Source: Cervus elaphus (taxonomy: Eukaryota > Chordata > Mammalia > Artiodactyla > Cervidae). Taken from it: a stretch of 64,000 bases of DNA. Both the position numbers and the translations under genes were made by a program. Below the pieces are notes generated by a model. It ran no database searches. It saw nothing but the letters and a program-made list of their open reading frames with translations, and was not told the DNA's origin. The stretch spans positions 64,974,015-65,038,014 of the forward strand of contig NC_057823.1 of assembly GCF_910594005.1 (NCBI RefSeq). The letters run 5' to 3'. Shown in pieces: positions 22,862 through 33,437 of the stretch (its first letter is position 1; each line of letters begins with the position of its first letter).

Positions 22862-24971
22862 AAAGTTTTGCCAAGAGAACACACTGGTTATAGCAAACAC
22901 CCTCTTCCAACAACACAAGAGATGACTCTACACATGGACATCATCAGATGGTCAATACCGAAATCAGATTGATTATATTCTTTGTAGCCAAAGATGAAGC
23001 TCTGTACAGTCAGTAAACAAGACTGAGAGCCAACTGTGGCTCAGATTATGAACTACTTATTGCAAAATTCAGACTGAGACTGAAGAAAGTACGGAAAACC
23101 ACTAGGCCATTCAGGTATGGCCTAAATCAAATCCCTTATGATTATACAGTGGAAGTGACAAGTAAATTCAAGGGACTAGATATGATAGAGTGCCTGAAGA
23201 ACTATGGACGGAGGTTCATAACATTGTACAGGAGGCAGTGATCAAGACCATCCCCAAGAAAAAGAAATGCAAAAAGGCAAAATGGTTCTCTGATGAGGCC
23301 TTACAAATTGCTAAGAAAAGAAGACAAGCAAAAGGCAAAGAAGAAAAAGGAAGATATACGTATCTGAATGCAGAGTTCCAAAGAATAGCAAGGAGAGATA
23401 AGAAAACCTTTTAAGAGAACAATGTAAAAAAATAGAGGAAAACAAAGAATGGGAAAGCCTAGAGATCTCTTGAAGAAAATTATAGACGCCAGGGGAATAT
23501 TTCATGCAAAGATGGGCACAATAAAGGACAGAAACGATATGGACCTAACAGAAGCAGAAGATATTAAGAAGAGGTGGCAAGAATACACAAAGAACTGTAC
23601 AAAAATGATCTTCATGACCAGATAACCATGATGGTGTGATCACTCACCAAAAGGCAGACATCCTAGAGTGCAAAGTCAAGTGGGGCTTAGGACGCATCAC
23701 TATGAACAAAGCTAGTGGAGGTGATGGAATTCCAGTTGGGTTACTTCAAATCCTAAAAGATGATGCTGTGAAAGTGCTGCACTCAATATGCCACCAAATT
23801 TTGAAAACTCAGCAGTGGCCACAGGACTGAAAAAGGACAGTTTTCATTCCAATCCCAGAGAAAGGCAATGCCAAAGAATGTTCAAACTGTCACACCATTG
23901 CACTCATTTCATACGCTAACAAGGTCATTCTCAAGATCCTTCAAGCTAGGTTTCAATAGTATGTGAACCAAGAACTTTCAGATGTACAAGCTGGACTTAG
24001 AAGAGGCAGAGGAACCAGCGATCAAACTGCCAACATCCATGGGATCATAGAACAAGGAAAAGAATTCCAGAAAAACTTCTGCTTCACTGTCTACGCTAAA
24101 GCCTTGGACTGTGTGGATCACAACAGAATGTGGAAAATTCTGAAAGAGATGGGCATACCAGACCACCTTATCTACCTCCTGAGAAATTGTGTATGTAGGT
24201 CAAGAAGCAACAGTTAGAACCAGACATGGAACAACAGACTGGTTCCAAAAGGGGAAAGGAGTACATCAAGCCTGTTTATTGTTACCCTGCTTATTTGACT
24301 TATATGCAGAGTGCATCATGCAAAATGCCAGGCTGCATGAAGCACAAGCTGAAATCAAGATGCTGAGAGAAATATCAATAACCTCAGTATGCAAATGACA
24401 GTACCCTAATGGCAAAAATTGAAGAGGAACTAGAGTCTCTTGATGAAAGTGAAACAGAAGAGTGAAAGAGCTGGCTTAAAACTCAACATTCAGAAAATGA
24501 AGATCATGGCATCCGGTCCCATTACTTCATGAGAAACAGATGGGGAAACAATGCAAACAGTGACAGACTTTATTTTCTTGGGCTCCAAAATCACTGAAGA
24601 TGGTGACTGCAGCCATGAAATTTTTAAAAGACATTTGCTCCTTGAAAGAAAAACTATGACCAACCTAGACAGCATATTAAAAACCAAGACATTACTTTGC
24701 TGACAAAGGTCTGTATAGTCAAAGCTATGGTTTTTCCATTAGTCATATATGGATGTGAGAGTTGGACCATAAAAAAGGCTGAGCCCCAAAGAACTGATGC
24801 CTTCGAATGGTGATGCTGGAGAAGGCACTTGATAGTCCCTTGGACAGCAGGGAGATCAAACCAGTCAATCCTAAAAGAAATGAACTCTGAATATTCATTG
24901 AAGGACTGATGCTGAAGCGGAAGCTCCAGTATTTTGGCCACCCGATGCAAAGATCCAACTCATTGGAAGAT
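22862..24971 (+). repeat. BovB LINE, internal piece lacking both ends, inside L1
   Basis: Sense BovB from the endonuclease end (TTTTGCCAAGAGAACACACT) through the RT domain to GATGCAAAGATCCAACTCAT. Translated pieces show the family: 23636-23830 keeps NKASGGDGIPVGLLQILKDD, 23963-24217 keeps VQAGLRRGRGTSDQTANIHG and GIPDHLIYLLRN, and 24189-24398 continues into the fingers/palm. The catalytic YADD is degraded to Tyr-Ala-stop. The last ~370 bases of the element, including its 3' tail, are missing and the flanking L1 lacks about 0.4 kb, which is not what simple target-primed insertion leaves. Confidence 0.92.
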
Positions 24972-26104
24972 GACCATTACCATCACTTCTATTTAACATA
25001 ATATTATAAGTCCTAGTCACAGCAACTAGGGAAGTAAAAGAAATAAAAGGCATACAAATTGGAAGGGAAGAAGTAAAATGGTCACTCTTTGCAGATGACA
25101 TGATGCTGTAATATATTTAGAAAACCCTAAGTTCTCCACCAAAAAAGTTTTAGAATAAGCAAACTCAACTAAGTTTCAGGATACAATATATAGAAATCTG
25201 TTACTTTTCTATACAGTAATAATGAACTATCAGAAAGAAAACAATTTCATTTATAATCAAATCAAAAGTATTTGATTATGATCAAATAAAAAAGAGTATA
25301 TGTAGAAATACTCAAAAACTGTAAGACACTGCTAAAATAAATTGAAGATGACACAAAGAAATGGAAAGATATTCTGTTTTCATGGATTGGAAGAAAATGT
25401 TGTTAAATTATTGTTAAATATTGTTAAATTAATATTGTTAAAATATTCTGGGACTGGAGGGAGAGAAGGGACACACACACACACACGCATGCGTAGTTAC
25501 AACTGATTCACATTGTTTTACTGCAGAAACCAACACAAAATTGTAAAGCAATTTTCCACTGATTAAAAAATAAATAAAGCTAAAAAACTATCCTTACTAT
25601 CTATAGATTTAATGCAGTCCCTATCAAAACACTCATAACATTTTTCACAGAATTAGAACAAATGATATTAACATTTGTGTAGGACCACAAAAGACCTTGA
25701 ATAGTCAAAGCAATCTTGAGAAAAACGATCAAAGCTAGAGGTATTACACTCCCTGACTTCAGACTATACTACAAAACTATAGTAATTATAACAGTATGAA
25801 ATGGCACAAAGAGAGACACACAGATTAATGGAACAGAATAGAACTCAGAAAGAATCCCACATTTGGCCAATTACTCTACTACAAAGGGAACATGAATATA
25901 CAATAGGGAAAAGACAGTTTCTTCAATAAGTGCTGCTGGGAAATATGGTCAGCTACATGTAAAAGAGTGAAACTAGAACCTTTTCTCACTCCACATACAA
26001 AAATAAACTCAAAGTGAATTAAAGACCTAAATGTAAGACTGGAAATTATAAAACTCTTAGAATAAAATATACACAATATACTCATTGACATTGGTCTTAA
26101 CACA
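24972..26104 (+). pseudogene. L1 ORF2 remnant: RT palm to C-terminus
   Basis: Resumes L1 ORF2 at the sequence coding the LL-F-NI-LE-LA stretch, with the FADDMML RT motif at GCAGATGACATGATGCTG (25092-25109) followed by a stop. It continues through CAAAAGACCTTGAATAGTCA and CAATAAGTGCTGCTGGGAAA to the end. A short young L1 tail interrupts it at 25455-25582. Confidence 0.8.
25455..25582 (+). repeat. Ruminant L1 3' tail nested in old L1
   Basis: CTGGAGGGAGAGAAGGGACA, a CA run (25471-25486), ACAACTGATTCACATTG, AAATTGTAAAGCAATTTTCC and an A-rich end form the last ~125 bases of ruminant L1. It lies between two collinear ORF2 parts of the older element. Confidence 0.8.
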
Positions 26105-26250
26105 ACTGGGTGATCTGACCTTAGGAGAGTTCCTTAACCTCTGTTTCAACTTTCTTATCTTTAAATAGAGAAAATAATAGTACCACATGATTATAATGAG
26201 GGCTAAATGAAATACTGCCAATAAAATTGTTAAAAGAGGACCAGGCACAT
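26105..26250 (+). repeat. MIR SINE, sense
   Basis: CTGACCTTAGGAGAGTTCCT, TAAATAGAGAAAATAATAGT, TAATGAGGGCTAAATGAAAT and GGACCAGGCACATA follow MIR order. It abuts the L1 ORF2 end, so the L1 may have landed in or beside this older MIR. Confidence 0.78.
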
Positions 26251-26447
26251 ATGGTAATTTTTTTTTTTTACATTATCACTCTTTATAATTACTATAAAGT
26301 AATAACTTTTGAATTTAGAAAAAAAATTCAGGGGCAATGCTTATAGCATTATCCTATTTTTATAAAATTGTATATATACACATGCATATGTTTTTCTATG
26401 TTTTGATTGTAGATAAAAGTATAACATGATAAATACCAAACTATTAA

Positions 26448-26655
26448 CACTGGCTAGGTGTCTCAGATGGTAAAGAAGTCGCCTGCAATGTGGGAGACCA
26501 GGGTTCTATCCCTGGGTTAGGAAGATCCCCTAGAGAAAGGGCATGTCAACCCACTCCAGTATTCTTGCCTGGAGAATGCCAATGGACAGAGGAGCCTGGC
26601 GGGCTACAGTCTATGGGGTCACAAAGAGTAGGACATGACTGAGTGATTAGCAACA
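26448..26655 (+). repeat. Bov-tA SINE, sense
   Basis: GGCTAGGTGTCTCAGATGGT, GAAGTCGCCTGCAATGTGGG, CCACTCCAGTATTCTTGCCT and GGACAGAGGAGCCTGGCGGG give a complete copy. Flanks show only a weak AACAC match. Confidence 0.93.
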
Positions 26656-27839
26656 CATTCAAGAAGAACTGCTTGGGGTTAGGGGAGAATGGTGGATAAT
26701 ATCCCCTTTTATTAATATATCACCATCTTGTTTGATTATTTACAGTGAGCATGTACTTTTTGCCAATTAAAGAAAGTCTCCAAATTCAGTATCCACTTAT
26801 TTTATATTTTATTTGCATTTTTAGAATTATCAAATTCTGAAAATTAGAAGGGTTAATTGCTTACTCAAAAAGCTTTACCTACAGAATGACATCTGAATAC
26901 ATTAGTACATTTTTACAAAACCCTTTCTAAGCCAGCAATTCAATTTGCTCTTTTAATCTCTCCAATTGCCACTGATTACTTTCAAATCATCACTCATATT
27001 GTTTTCCCCCTCATAATGCAGGACATTGAGTATTCCATCATTCATGCCACAGGATGTGCCATTTCCTCTGCCCTTAAATGCCCTTCTCTAATTCTTGGTC
27101 TTGTGATTGTGTGATCCCCCCACTTCTTTTTTACACACTATGAGAAAATGTGATTTTCTGCCAGTAGGTTTCATCCTGCTGCTTCCATTCCCAGTTACCT
27201 TACCTCTTCTAAACCATGACCATACATGACACTAATTGGTTTGGGAGCTGTTTTAAGTTAGATTCCAGGCCCTTCTAAGACTCTATTGCTACTCACTTTG
27301 ATTTCCCATTGAGCCTTGTTTCTCTCTGGAGTCTTGCAGATTAAGTCTCTTATGACTCTTACTGATGATCAAGTCAGATTAATTACCTGGATAAGTCTGA
27401 GCTAGTCCATGGCGTCAAGGAAATTGTAATCTAATTATTTTTCTAAATGTGAATATTCTTTTGTTTATAAAATATCACCAAACCAGTTAGCCTGTCAACA
27501 ACCAGTATGGTTGTTGTAGAAAAAAATTTTTCTGGGCCATCAATGGGGAAGGAGAGAATGTAGAGGAGTATGAGTGGGGTGTGCTGTGATAGAAAATACA
27601 CCATTACCATCTTATTTTCAATGTCTTTTTTAAAGAGCAATTTTCATTTATTTATAAACAGAAAGATAATTTTTAAAAGCCTGTAGTGAAATATTAATTA
27701 AGTTCAACTTATTTTTTATTATGATTAGTCCTGTTTGAGTCCTGTTTAAGAATTCTTTGCCACCTGCTCACCTCAAGGTCATGAAGAGTCTCCTATATAT
27801 TATTTTCTCAAAACTTAATTGCTTTTTACTTTTCCCGAC
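26656..27839. other. Unassigned sequence
   Basis: No repeat family, exon or RNA recognised. T-rich with scattered A/T runs. Confidence 0.45.
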
Positions 27840-28398
27840 CCAGGGCCACAGGCCCACTGACCCTCTTGATGGGGAGAGGAACCACCTGGAGGAAGCTGGC
27901 TTGGAGAGAAAACTGAGGCTCAATGTCCTTTACAGCTGAGAATAAAAAATTTGCTGCCCTGTCAACAAAGGATGCTGCAGCTGTCTAGCCATCAGCCAAT
28001 ACTGTGGCCTGGTTGGTGAGCCCTGAGCAACTGCAGTATGGAGACCAATGGGCTGACTATTGCCAAGCCTTCAGCCACTGCAGACACTCCCAGTGGTGCA
28101 CCCTGAGGGGATTCAGGATGAAAAATAACAAGATACTGGCATTGGATATCTAAGGTGCATAGCAAAGGAATGGTTTCATTGAGCCCAGATTCTTGCTTCT
28201 TCCACTACACAGAAAAAAGCTAAATTCATTCATGTGAGATGCTTGGTTTTCTCTAATAGTAACCTTTTGATGTTCTGACTACCTGCTTTTGTTGCAAAAT
28301 TCTTATATATCCTTCAGAACAGTACCTCAGAGCTATCTGAGAGGCTGTCTCCTGGGCTTGAGCCCTCAAAAAGTCTGTTGAATAAAACAATTCTCAAC
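27840..28398 (+). mobile_element. Probable solo LTR of an endogenous retrovirus
   Basis: The right end has the look of an R/U5 region: TTATATATCC at about 28302, a CAGAGCTATCTGAGAGGCTG block, CTGTCTCCTGGGCTTGAGCC, and AATAAA at 28381-28386 followed by an A-rich stretch. This arrangement resembles bovine ERV LTRs of the BTLTR type as I remember them. I could not fix the left border or a TSD, and no internal gag/pol/env sequence adjoins, so a solo LTR is the simplest reading. An alternative is a retrocopied transcript ending at this polyadenylation signal. Confidence 0.45.
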
Positions 28399-28433
28399 TT
28401 AAATAAATAAATAATAAGAAAAAAAAAAAAAAC

Positions 28434-31400
28434 CTGTAAAAAACACAAATATGTGGAGGCTAAACAATACACTAGCAAACAACCAATGGATCACTGAAGA
28501 AATTAAAAAGGAAATAGTGCTGTGATGAACATTGGGGTGCACATGTCTCAAAAAAAAAAAAAAAATACCTAGAGACAAATGCACAATGATCCCAAACCTT
28601 TGGGACTCAGCAGAAGCAGTTCTAACAGGGAAGTTTATAGTGATACAGTGTTATCTCAGGGAAAAGAAAAATCTCAAACAACCTAATCTTATACCAAAAC
28701 AACTAGTGAAAAACAAAACCCAAAGTTAGTAGACAGAAAGGAATCGTAAAGATAAGAGCAGAAATAAATGAAATATAGAGATGAAGAAAACACTGGAAAA
28801 TACCAATGAAACTAAAAGCTCATTCTTGGAAAAAAGAAACAAAATTGATAAACTTTAAATCAGACTCAGCAAGAAAAAGAGGGAGAGGGCTCACATCAAT
28901 AAAATTAGAAATGAAAAAGAAGTTACAACAGACACCACAGAAATGCAAAAGATCATAAGAGACTACTACAAGTAACTCTATGCCCCAAAATATAGACAAT
29001 CTAGAAGAAACAGACAAATTATTAGAAATGTATAAACTTCTAAGACTGGGCCCACAAGAAATAGAAAATATGAACAAACCAATTACAAGTACTGAAATTG
29101 AAATGGTGATTTAAAAACTCCCAAAAAACAAAAATCCAAGACCAGATGGTTTCACAGGCAAATTCTAGTAGATATTTAGAGAATTAATACCTATCCTTCT
29201 GAAAATTTTCCAAAAAATTTCAAAGTAAGAACACTCTCCAAAGTTATTCTGTGAGGCCTCCACCATCCTGATTCTAAAACTAGACAAAGACAGCACAAAA
29301 AGAGAAAATTACAAGCCAATATCACTAATGAATATAGATGCAAAAATTCTCAACAAAATACTAGCAACCCAAATCCAACAATATTTTAAAATGACCATAC
29401 ACCATGATCAAGTGGGATTTATCCCAAGGATACAAGGACTTTTTAAATATCTGCAAATCAATCAGTGTGATACACCATATCAATAAATTGAAGATTAAAA
29501 ACCATATGATATCTCAATAGATGCAGAAAAAGTTTTTGACAAAAATCAGCATTCATTTATGATTAAAAACTCTCCAGAAAGTTGGCATAGAGGGAAGCTA
29601 CCTCAACATAATAAGGGCCATATATGACAAACCTACTGCTAACATAATATTTAACAGTGAAACACTGAAAGCATTTCCTCTCTCTCCACTTTTATTCAAA
29701 ATAGTTTTTGGAAGGCCTGCCCATGACAATTAGAAAAGAAAAGTAAGTAAAAAGAATCCAGATTGGAAAAGAAGTAAAATCATTCCTGTTTGCAAATGAC
29801 ATGATATTATACATAGAACATCCTAAAGATGCTATGAGAAAACACTAGAGCTCATCAATGAGTTTGATAAAGTTGCAGGATACAAAATCAATACACAGAA
29901 AATGAACATTTCTATACATTAACAATGAAAGATCAGAAAGAGAAATTAAATAAACAATTTCATTTACCACTACATCAAAAAGAATAAATCACCTAGGAAT
30001 AGACCTACCTAAAGAGTCAAAAGACCTGTATTCCAAAAACTATAAAATATTGATGAAAGAAATGAAGATGGAAGAAACAGATGGAAAGATATACCATGTT
30101 CTTAGATCAGAAGAATCAATATGGTCAAAATGAATATACTACCCAAGGCAATCTAGAGATTCATTGGAATCCCTATCAGATTACTAATTGCATTTTTCTT
30201 TCACAGAACAATTTTTTCACTAGAACAATTTTTTTTTAATGGAGAAACAAAAGACTATACAATGGTGAAAAGATAGTCTTTAATAAATGGTCCTGGGAAA
30301 ACTTAACATCTGCATGTAAAAAAAAATGAAATTAAAATATTATTTAACACCATACACAAAAGTGAACTCAAAATGGATTAGAGACCTGAATATAAAACTA
30401 TATTACATGGATACTATAAAACTCTGTGGGAAACAGGCTCAACTCTCTTAAACATAAATCACAGCAATATCTTTTTTGATCAGTCTTTTTGAGTACTGGA
30501 AACAAACAAAAATATACAAATGAGACCCAATTAAACTCAAAAGCCTTTTTGCAAAGCAAAGAAACCCAGACACAAAACAAAACTACAACCCTAGAATGGG
30601 AGAAAATATTTGTAAATGATGTGACTGACAACAGATTAATTTCTAAAATTTACAAACAGTTCATTAGGCTGAATATTAAACAAACAAGCAAACCAAATCA
30701 AAAAATGAGGAGAAGAGTTAAGTAGACATTTTTCCAACGAAGACATACTGGTGACCAAGAAAAGATGCTCAACACTGCAATTATTAGAGAAATACAAAAC
30801 AAAACTATAATGAGATATCACCTCACACCAGTCAGAATGGCCATCATTAAAAAGTCTACAGACAGTAAATGCTAGAGAGGGTGTGGAGAAAAGGTTATCC
30901 CCCTACTGTTGGTGGAAATGTAAATTGGTGTAGCCACTATAGAAAACAGTATGGAGATTCCTTTAAAAACTAAAAACAGAACTATAATATGACCCAGCAA
31001 TCCCACTCCTGGGCATATATTTAGAGAGAGAAACATAGTCCTAAAGAATACATGCATCCCAGTGTTCATTGCAGTGGTATTTATGATAGCCAACACATGG
31101 AAGCAAACTAAGTGTCCATCAACAGATAAATGGATAAAGAAGTCATGTGTATATGTATACAATGGAATATTACTCAGCCACAAACAAGAATGAAGTAATG
31201 CCATTTGCAGCTACATGAATGGATGTAGAGATTATCACACCCAGTGAAGTAAGAAAGACCGAAAAAAGGCAGATATCATATGATATCATTTATATGTGGA
31301 ATCTAAACAAAATGATACAATTGAACTTATTTACAAAAGAGAAACAGACTCACAGACTTAGAAAATGAACTTACGGCTCCCAGGTTGAAAGGGTTCAGGG

Positions 31401-31622
31401 GAGAGATAGATTGGGAGTTTGGGATTGACTTACACACACTGATATATTTAAAATAGATAACCAACAAGACCTAGTGTATACCACAGAGAACTGTGCTCAA
31501 TAGTCTTTAATAACCTAAATGTGAAAAGAATTTGGAAAAGAATAGATACATGTGTATGTGTAACTGAATCACTTTTCTATAACACATCTTTTTAAATCAA
31601 ATACAATATAAAATGATTTTTT
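28434..31622 (+). repeat. 5'-truncated L1, sense, ORF2 to 3' UTR
   Basis: Starts within ORF2 (ATATGTGGAGGCTAAACAAT) and runs collinearly to the L1 3' UTR (GGGAGTTTGGGATTGACTTA, GATAACCAACAAGACCTAGT, ATGTGTAACTGAATCACTTT) and an A/T-rich tail. Decayed signposts of ORF2 are VIHHDQVGFIPR-like at about 29396, FANDMILYIEH at 29789-29821 (FADD to FAND), and GVLWGMRT-type C-terminal sequences near 30990. Frames are broken; non-functional. A 50-base foreign piece interrupts it at 28516-28565. Confidence 0.88.
28516..28565 (-). repeat. 34-bp antisense L1 snippet with poly(A), inside L1
   Basis: AGTGCTGTGATGAACATTGG and the next 14 bases match the antisense strand of the L1 ORF2 3' region (compare 4738-4771 and 60915-60948 in this window). 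A 16-base A run follows. The host L1 is collinear on both sides, and AAATA occurs at each edge. Confidence 0.65.
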
Positions 31623-31639
31623 TTTAAAATTACAAAAAG

Positions 31640-31775
31640 TTGTCAACCATAGTTAAAGAAGATCTAGGTAAATGGAGAGACATACCAAATTCATGGGTTG
31701 GAAAACTGGATATTTCCAAGATGGCTATTCTATACAAATTGGTTTAAAGACTCAATGTGATTCTCTTGTAAAGTT
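31640..31775 (+). repeat. Small L1 ORF2 fragment, sense
   Basis: CATAGTTAAAGAAGATCTAG, AAATGGAGAGACATACCAAA and TCATGGGTTGGAAAACTGGA follow an L1 ORF2 stretch between the RT and C-terminal regions. It is a separate copy from the preceding L1, which has already ended in its 3' tail. Confidence 0.6.
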
Positions 31776-32548
31776 GTAAGAGGCTTTTTCCCCCCTGTAT
31801 CTTGAAATTCATTCAGTAAACTTTAACCATTATAGTAATAGTACAGCTTTGAAAATTCCTTTTTTCCTACTTTTGAAAGTTTATGTTCATTTCTCTTCTA
31901 GGATGCCTCACTGTCCATACTTACTCATTCAATTTTTCCAGCTCCTACCCTCATTCTGTCCCTTTTAAAGTACCATATGGAAAAAAATAACATATATATG
32001 ATTTATAATAATAATTCAATGGTCTGGAGGCTGTCCCCATTGATGGTCTGTGAGGATAACCCTATGCAACTAAAAAGGATGAAACTGTGCCGAGTAAAAC
32101 TGTGCATGATAGTGAATGCTTTCCCAGCACGTGCATCTCCTTTGGCTTCAGCTATTAAGGTTCTGATGAGCCTTTTTTCACATCTGTGAAAAAAGATCTG
32201 TGATCTGTGCTTCTTTCCTCAGCTGCCACCCTGGGAGAGGGAGTAAGAAAAGACAATTGACTCATCCAGCAATTCATGGTATATCAGTTCATTTATAAGG
32301 TTTCTAATAATAATTGTTCATACCTTAGCCTGATGGCAATTGCAACTTCCTCCCAGAAGTTACCCCTGATACTGCCTCTTGGAATTATGTTTTTTTTTTA
32401 TCTTCTCTGTGTGCTAATGGCACTACATCTGAACTTCTCTTATACAGGTATTTAAAACTACAGGAAAGAGTTATATTCTCTTAAATACAGGCTTAGTCTC
32501 TTAAATCCAGGCATTTATAGCTATAGGAAAGAGCAGAATGTAATTTGT
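31776..32548. other. Unassigned sequence
   Basis: No repeat, exon or RNA recognised. Confidence 0.45.
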
Positions 32549-33082
32549 AGGCTTGCTCCTTGGAAGAAAAGCTATGACAAATCTAGACAGCATATTAAAA
32601 AGCAGAGACATTACTTTGCCAATAAAAGTTCATATAGTCAAAGCTATGGTTCTACAGTAGTCATTTACAGATGTGAGAGCTGGACAATAAAAAAGGCTGA
32701 GCACTGAAGAATTGATGGCTTTGAACTGTGGTGCTAGAGAAAACTCTTGAGGGTCCCTTGGACAGCCAGGAGATCAAAGCAGTCAATCCTAAAGAAATCA
32801 ACCCTGAATATTCATTGGAAGGACTGATGCTGAAGCTGAAGCTCTAGTACTTTGGCCACACGATGTGAAGAGCCAACACTTAGAAAAGACCTTGATGCTG
32901 GAAAGATTGAAGGCAGGAGGAGAAGGGGATGACAGAGCATGAGATGGTTGGATGGTATCACCGACTCAATAAACATGAGTTTGAGCAAGCTCTGGGAGAT
33001 GGTGAAGGACAGGGAAGCCTGGCGTGCTCCATTCCATGGGGTCACAAAGAGTCAGACATGACTGAGCAACTGAACAACCACA
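32549..33082 (+). repeat. BovB LINE 3' end, sense
   Basis: Starts at GGCTTGCTCCTTGGAAGAAA and runs to GACATGACTGAGCAACTGAA, the 3' terminus. It encodes, with stops, the BovB C-terminal region with the ESWTIKKAEH and LKLKLxYFGH type patterns. 5'-truncated copy of about 530 bases. Confidence 0.9.
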
Positions 33083-33324
33083 AAATTATGTCTATAAGTT
33101 CCTTGAAGACAAGATTGATCTCTAAATGAGAGCTCTGTCCACATGTTGGTTAGTATGTCACTTTGGACATTATAGTTAATAAGGAAATTTGTTAATGGAT
33201 GGATATAAGAGTCAGAGGAGAGGAAGAAAGAGCATAAATCAGTTCACAGCAACTGATGCTGCCATAAAGGAATAAGGAATGTACTGATGCTGGGCAGGGA
33301 GTCTGGGGAAAGAAAGGTCTTTTT

Positions 33325-33437
33325 TTTTTGGCCACACACAATGTAGGATCTTAGTTTTCCCACCAGGGATCAAACCCATGCTCCCTGCATTGGAAGCGCA
33401 ATGTCTTAACTACTGAACCAGCAGGGAAGCCCCAAAG
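33325..33437 (-). repeat. CHR-type cetartiodactyl SINE, antisense
   Basis: TTTTTTTTGGCCACACACAA, AGGATCTTAGTTTTCCCACC, CAGGGATCAAACCCATGCTC, CCTGCATTGGAAGCGCAATG and AGCAGGGAAGCCC are the antisense of the CHR-1/CHR-2 SINE family, which is shared by ruminants, hippos and whales. It is older than the Bov-tA copies. The B-box-like region matches tRNA-Glu derivation. Confidence 0.85.

Larger units (their letters stand above)
18600..26104 (+). repeat. Nearly full-length old L1, sense, carrying nested insertions
   Basis: Sense L1 of an old mammalian subfamily. The 5' UTR starts near 18600 (AAGGTGGTGGAATTAGGGGA, then CATGAACACATCGAAACTAC), the ORF1 region spans about 19800-20800, and ORF2 runs from about 21270 (TCACTTTAAATGTCAGTGGA) to 26104 (CATTGACATTGGTCTTAA). 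The 3' UTR is absent: a MIR follows directly. Later insertions are Bov-tA at 19165, a BovB end at 19930, a BovB piece at 22862 and a young L1 tail at 25455. Many stops and frameshifts; non-functional. Individual L1 pieces are 18600-19164, 19351-19928, 20012-22861, 24972-25454 and 25583-26104. Confidence 0.85.
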
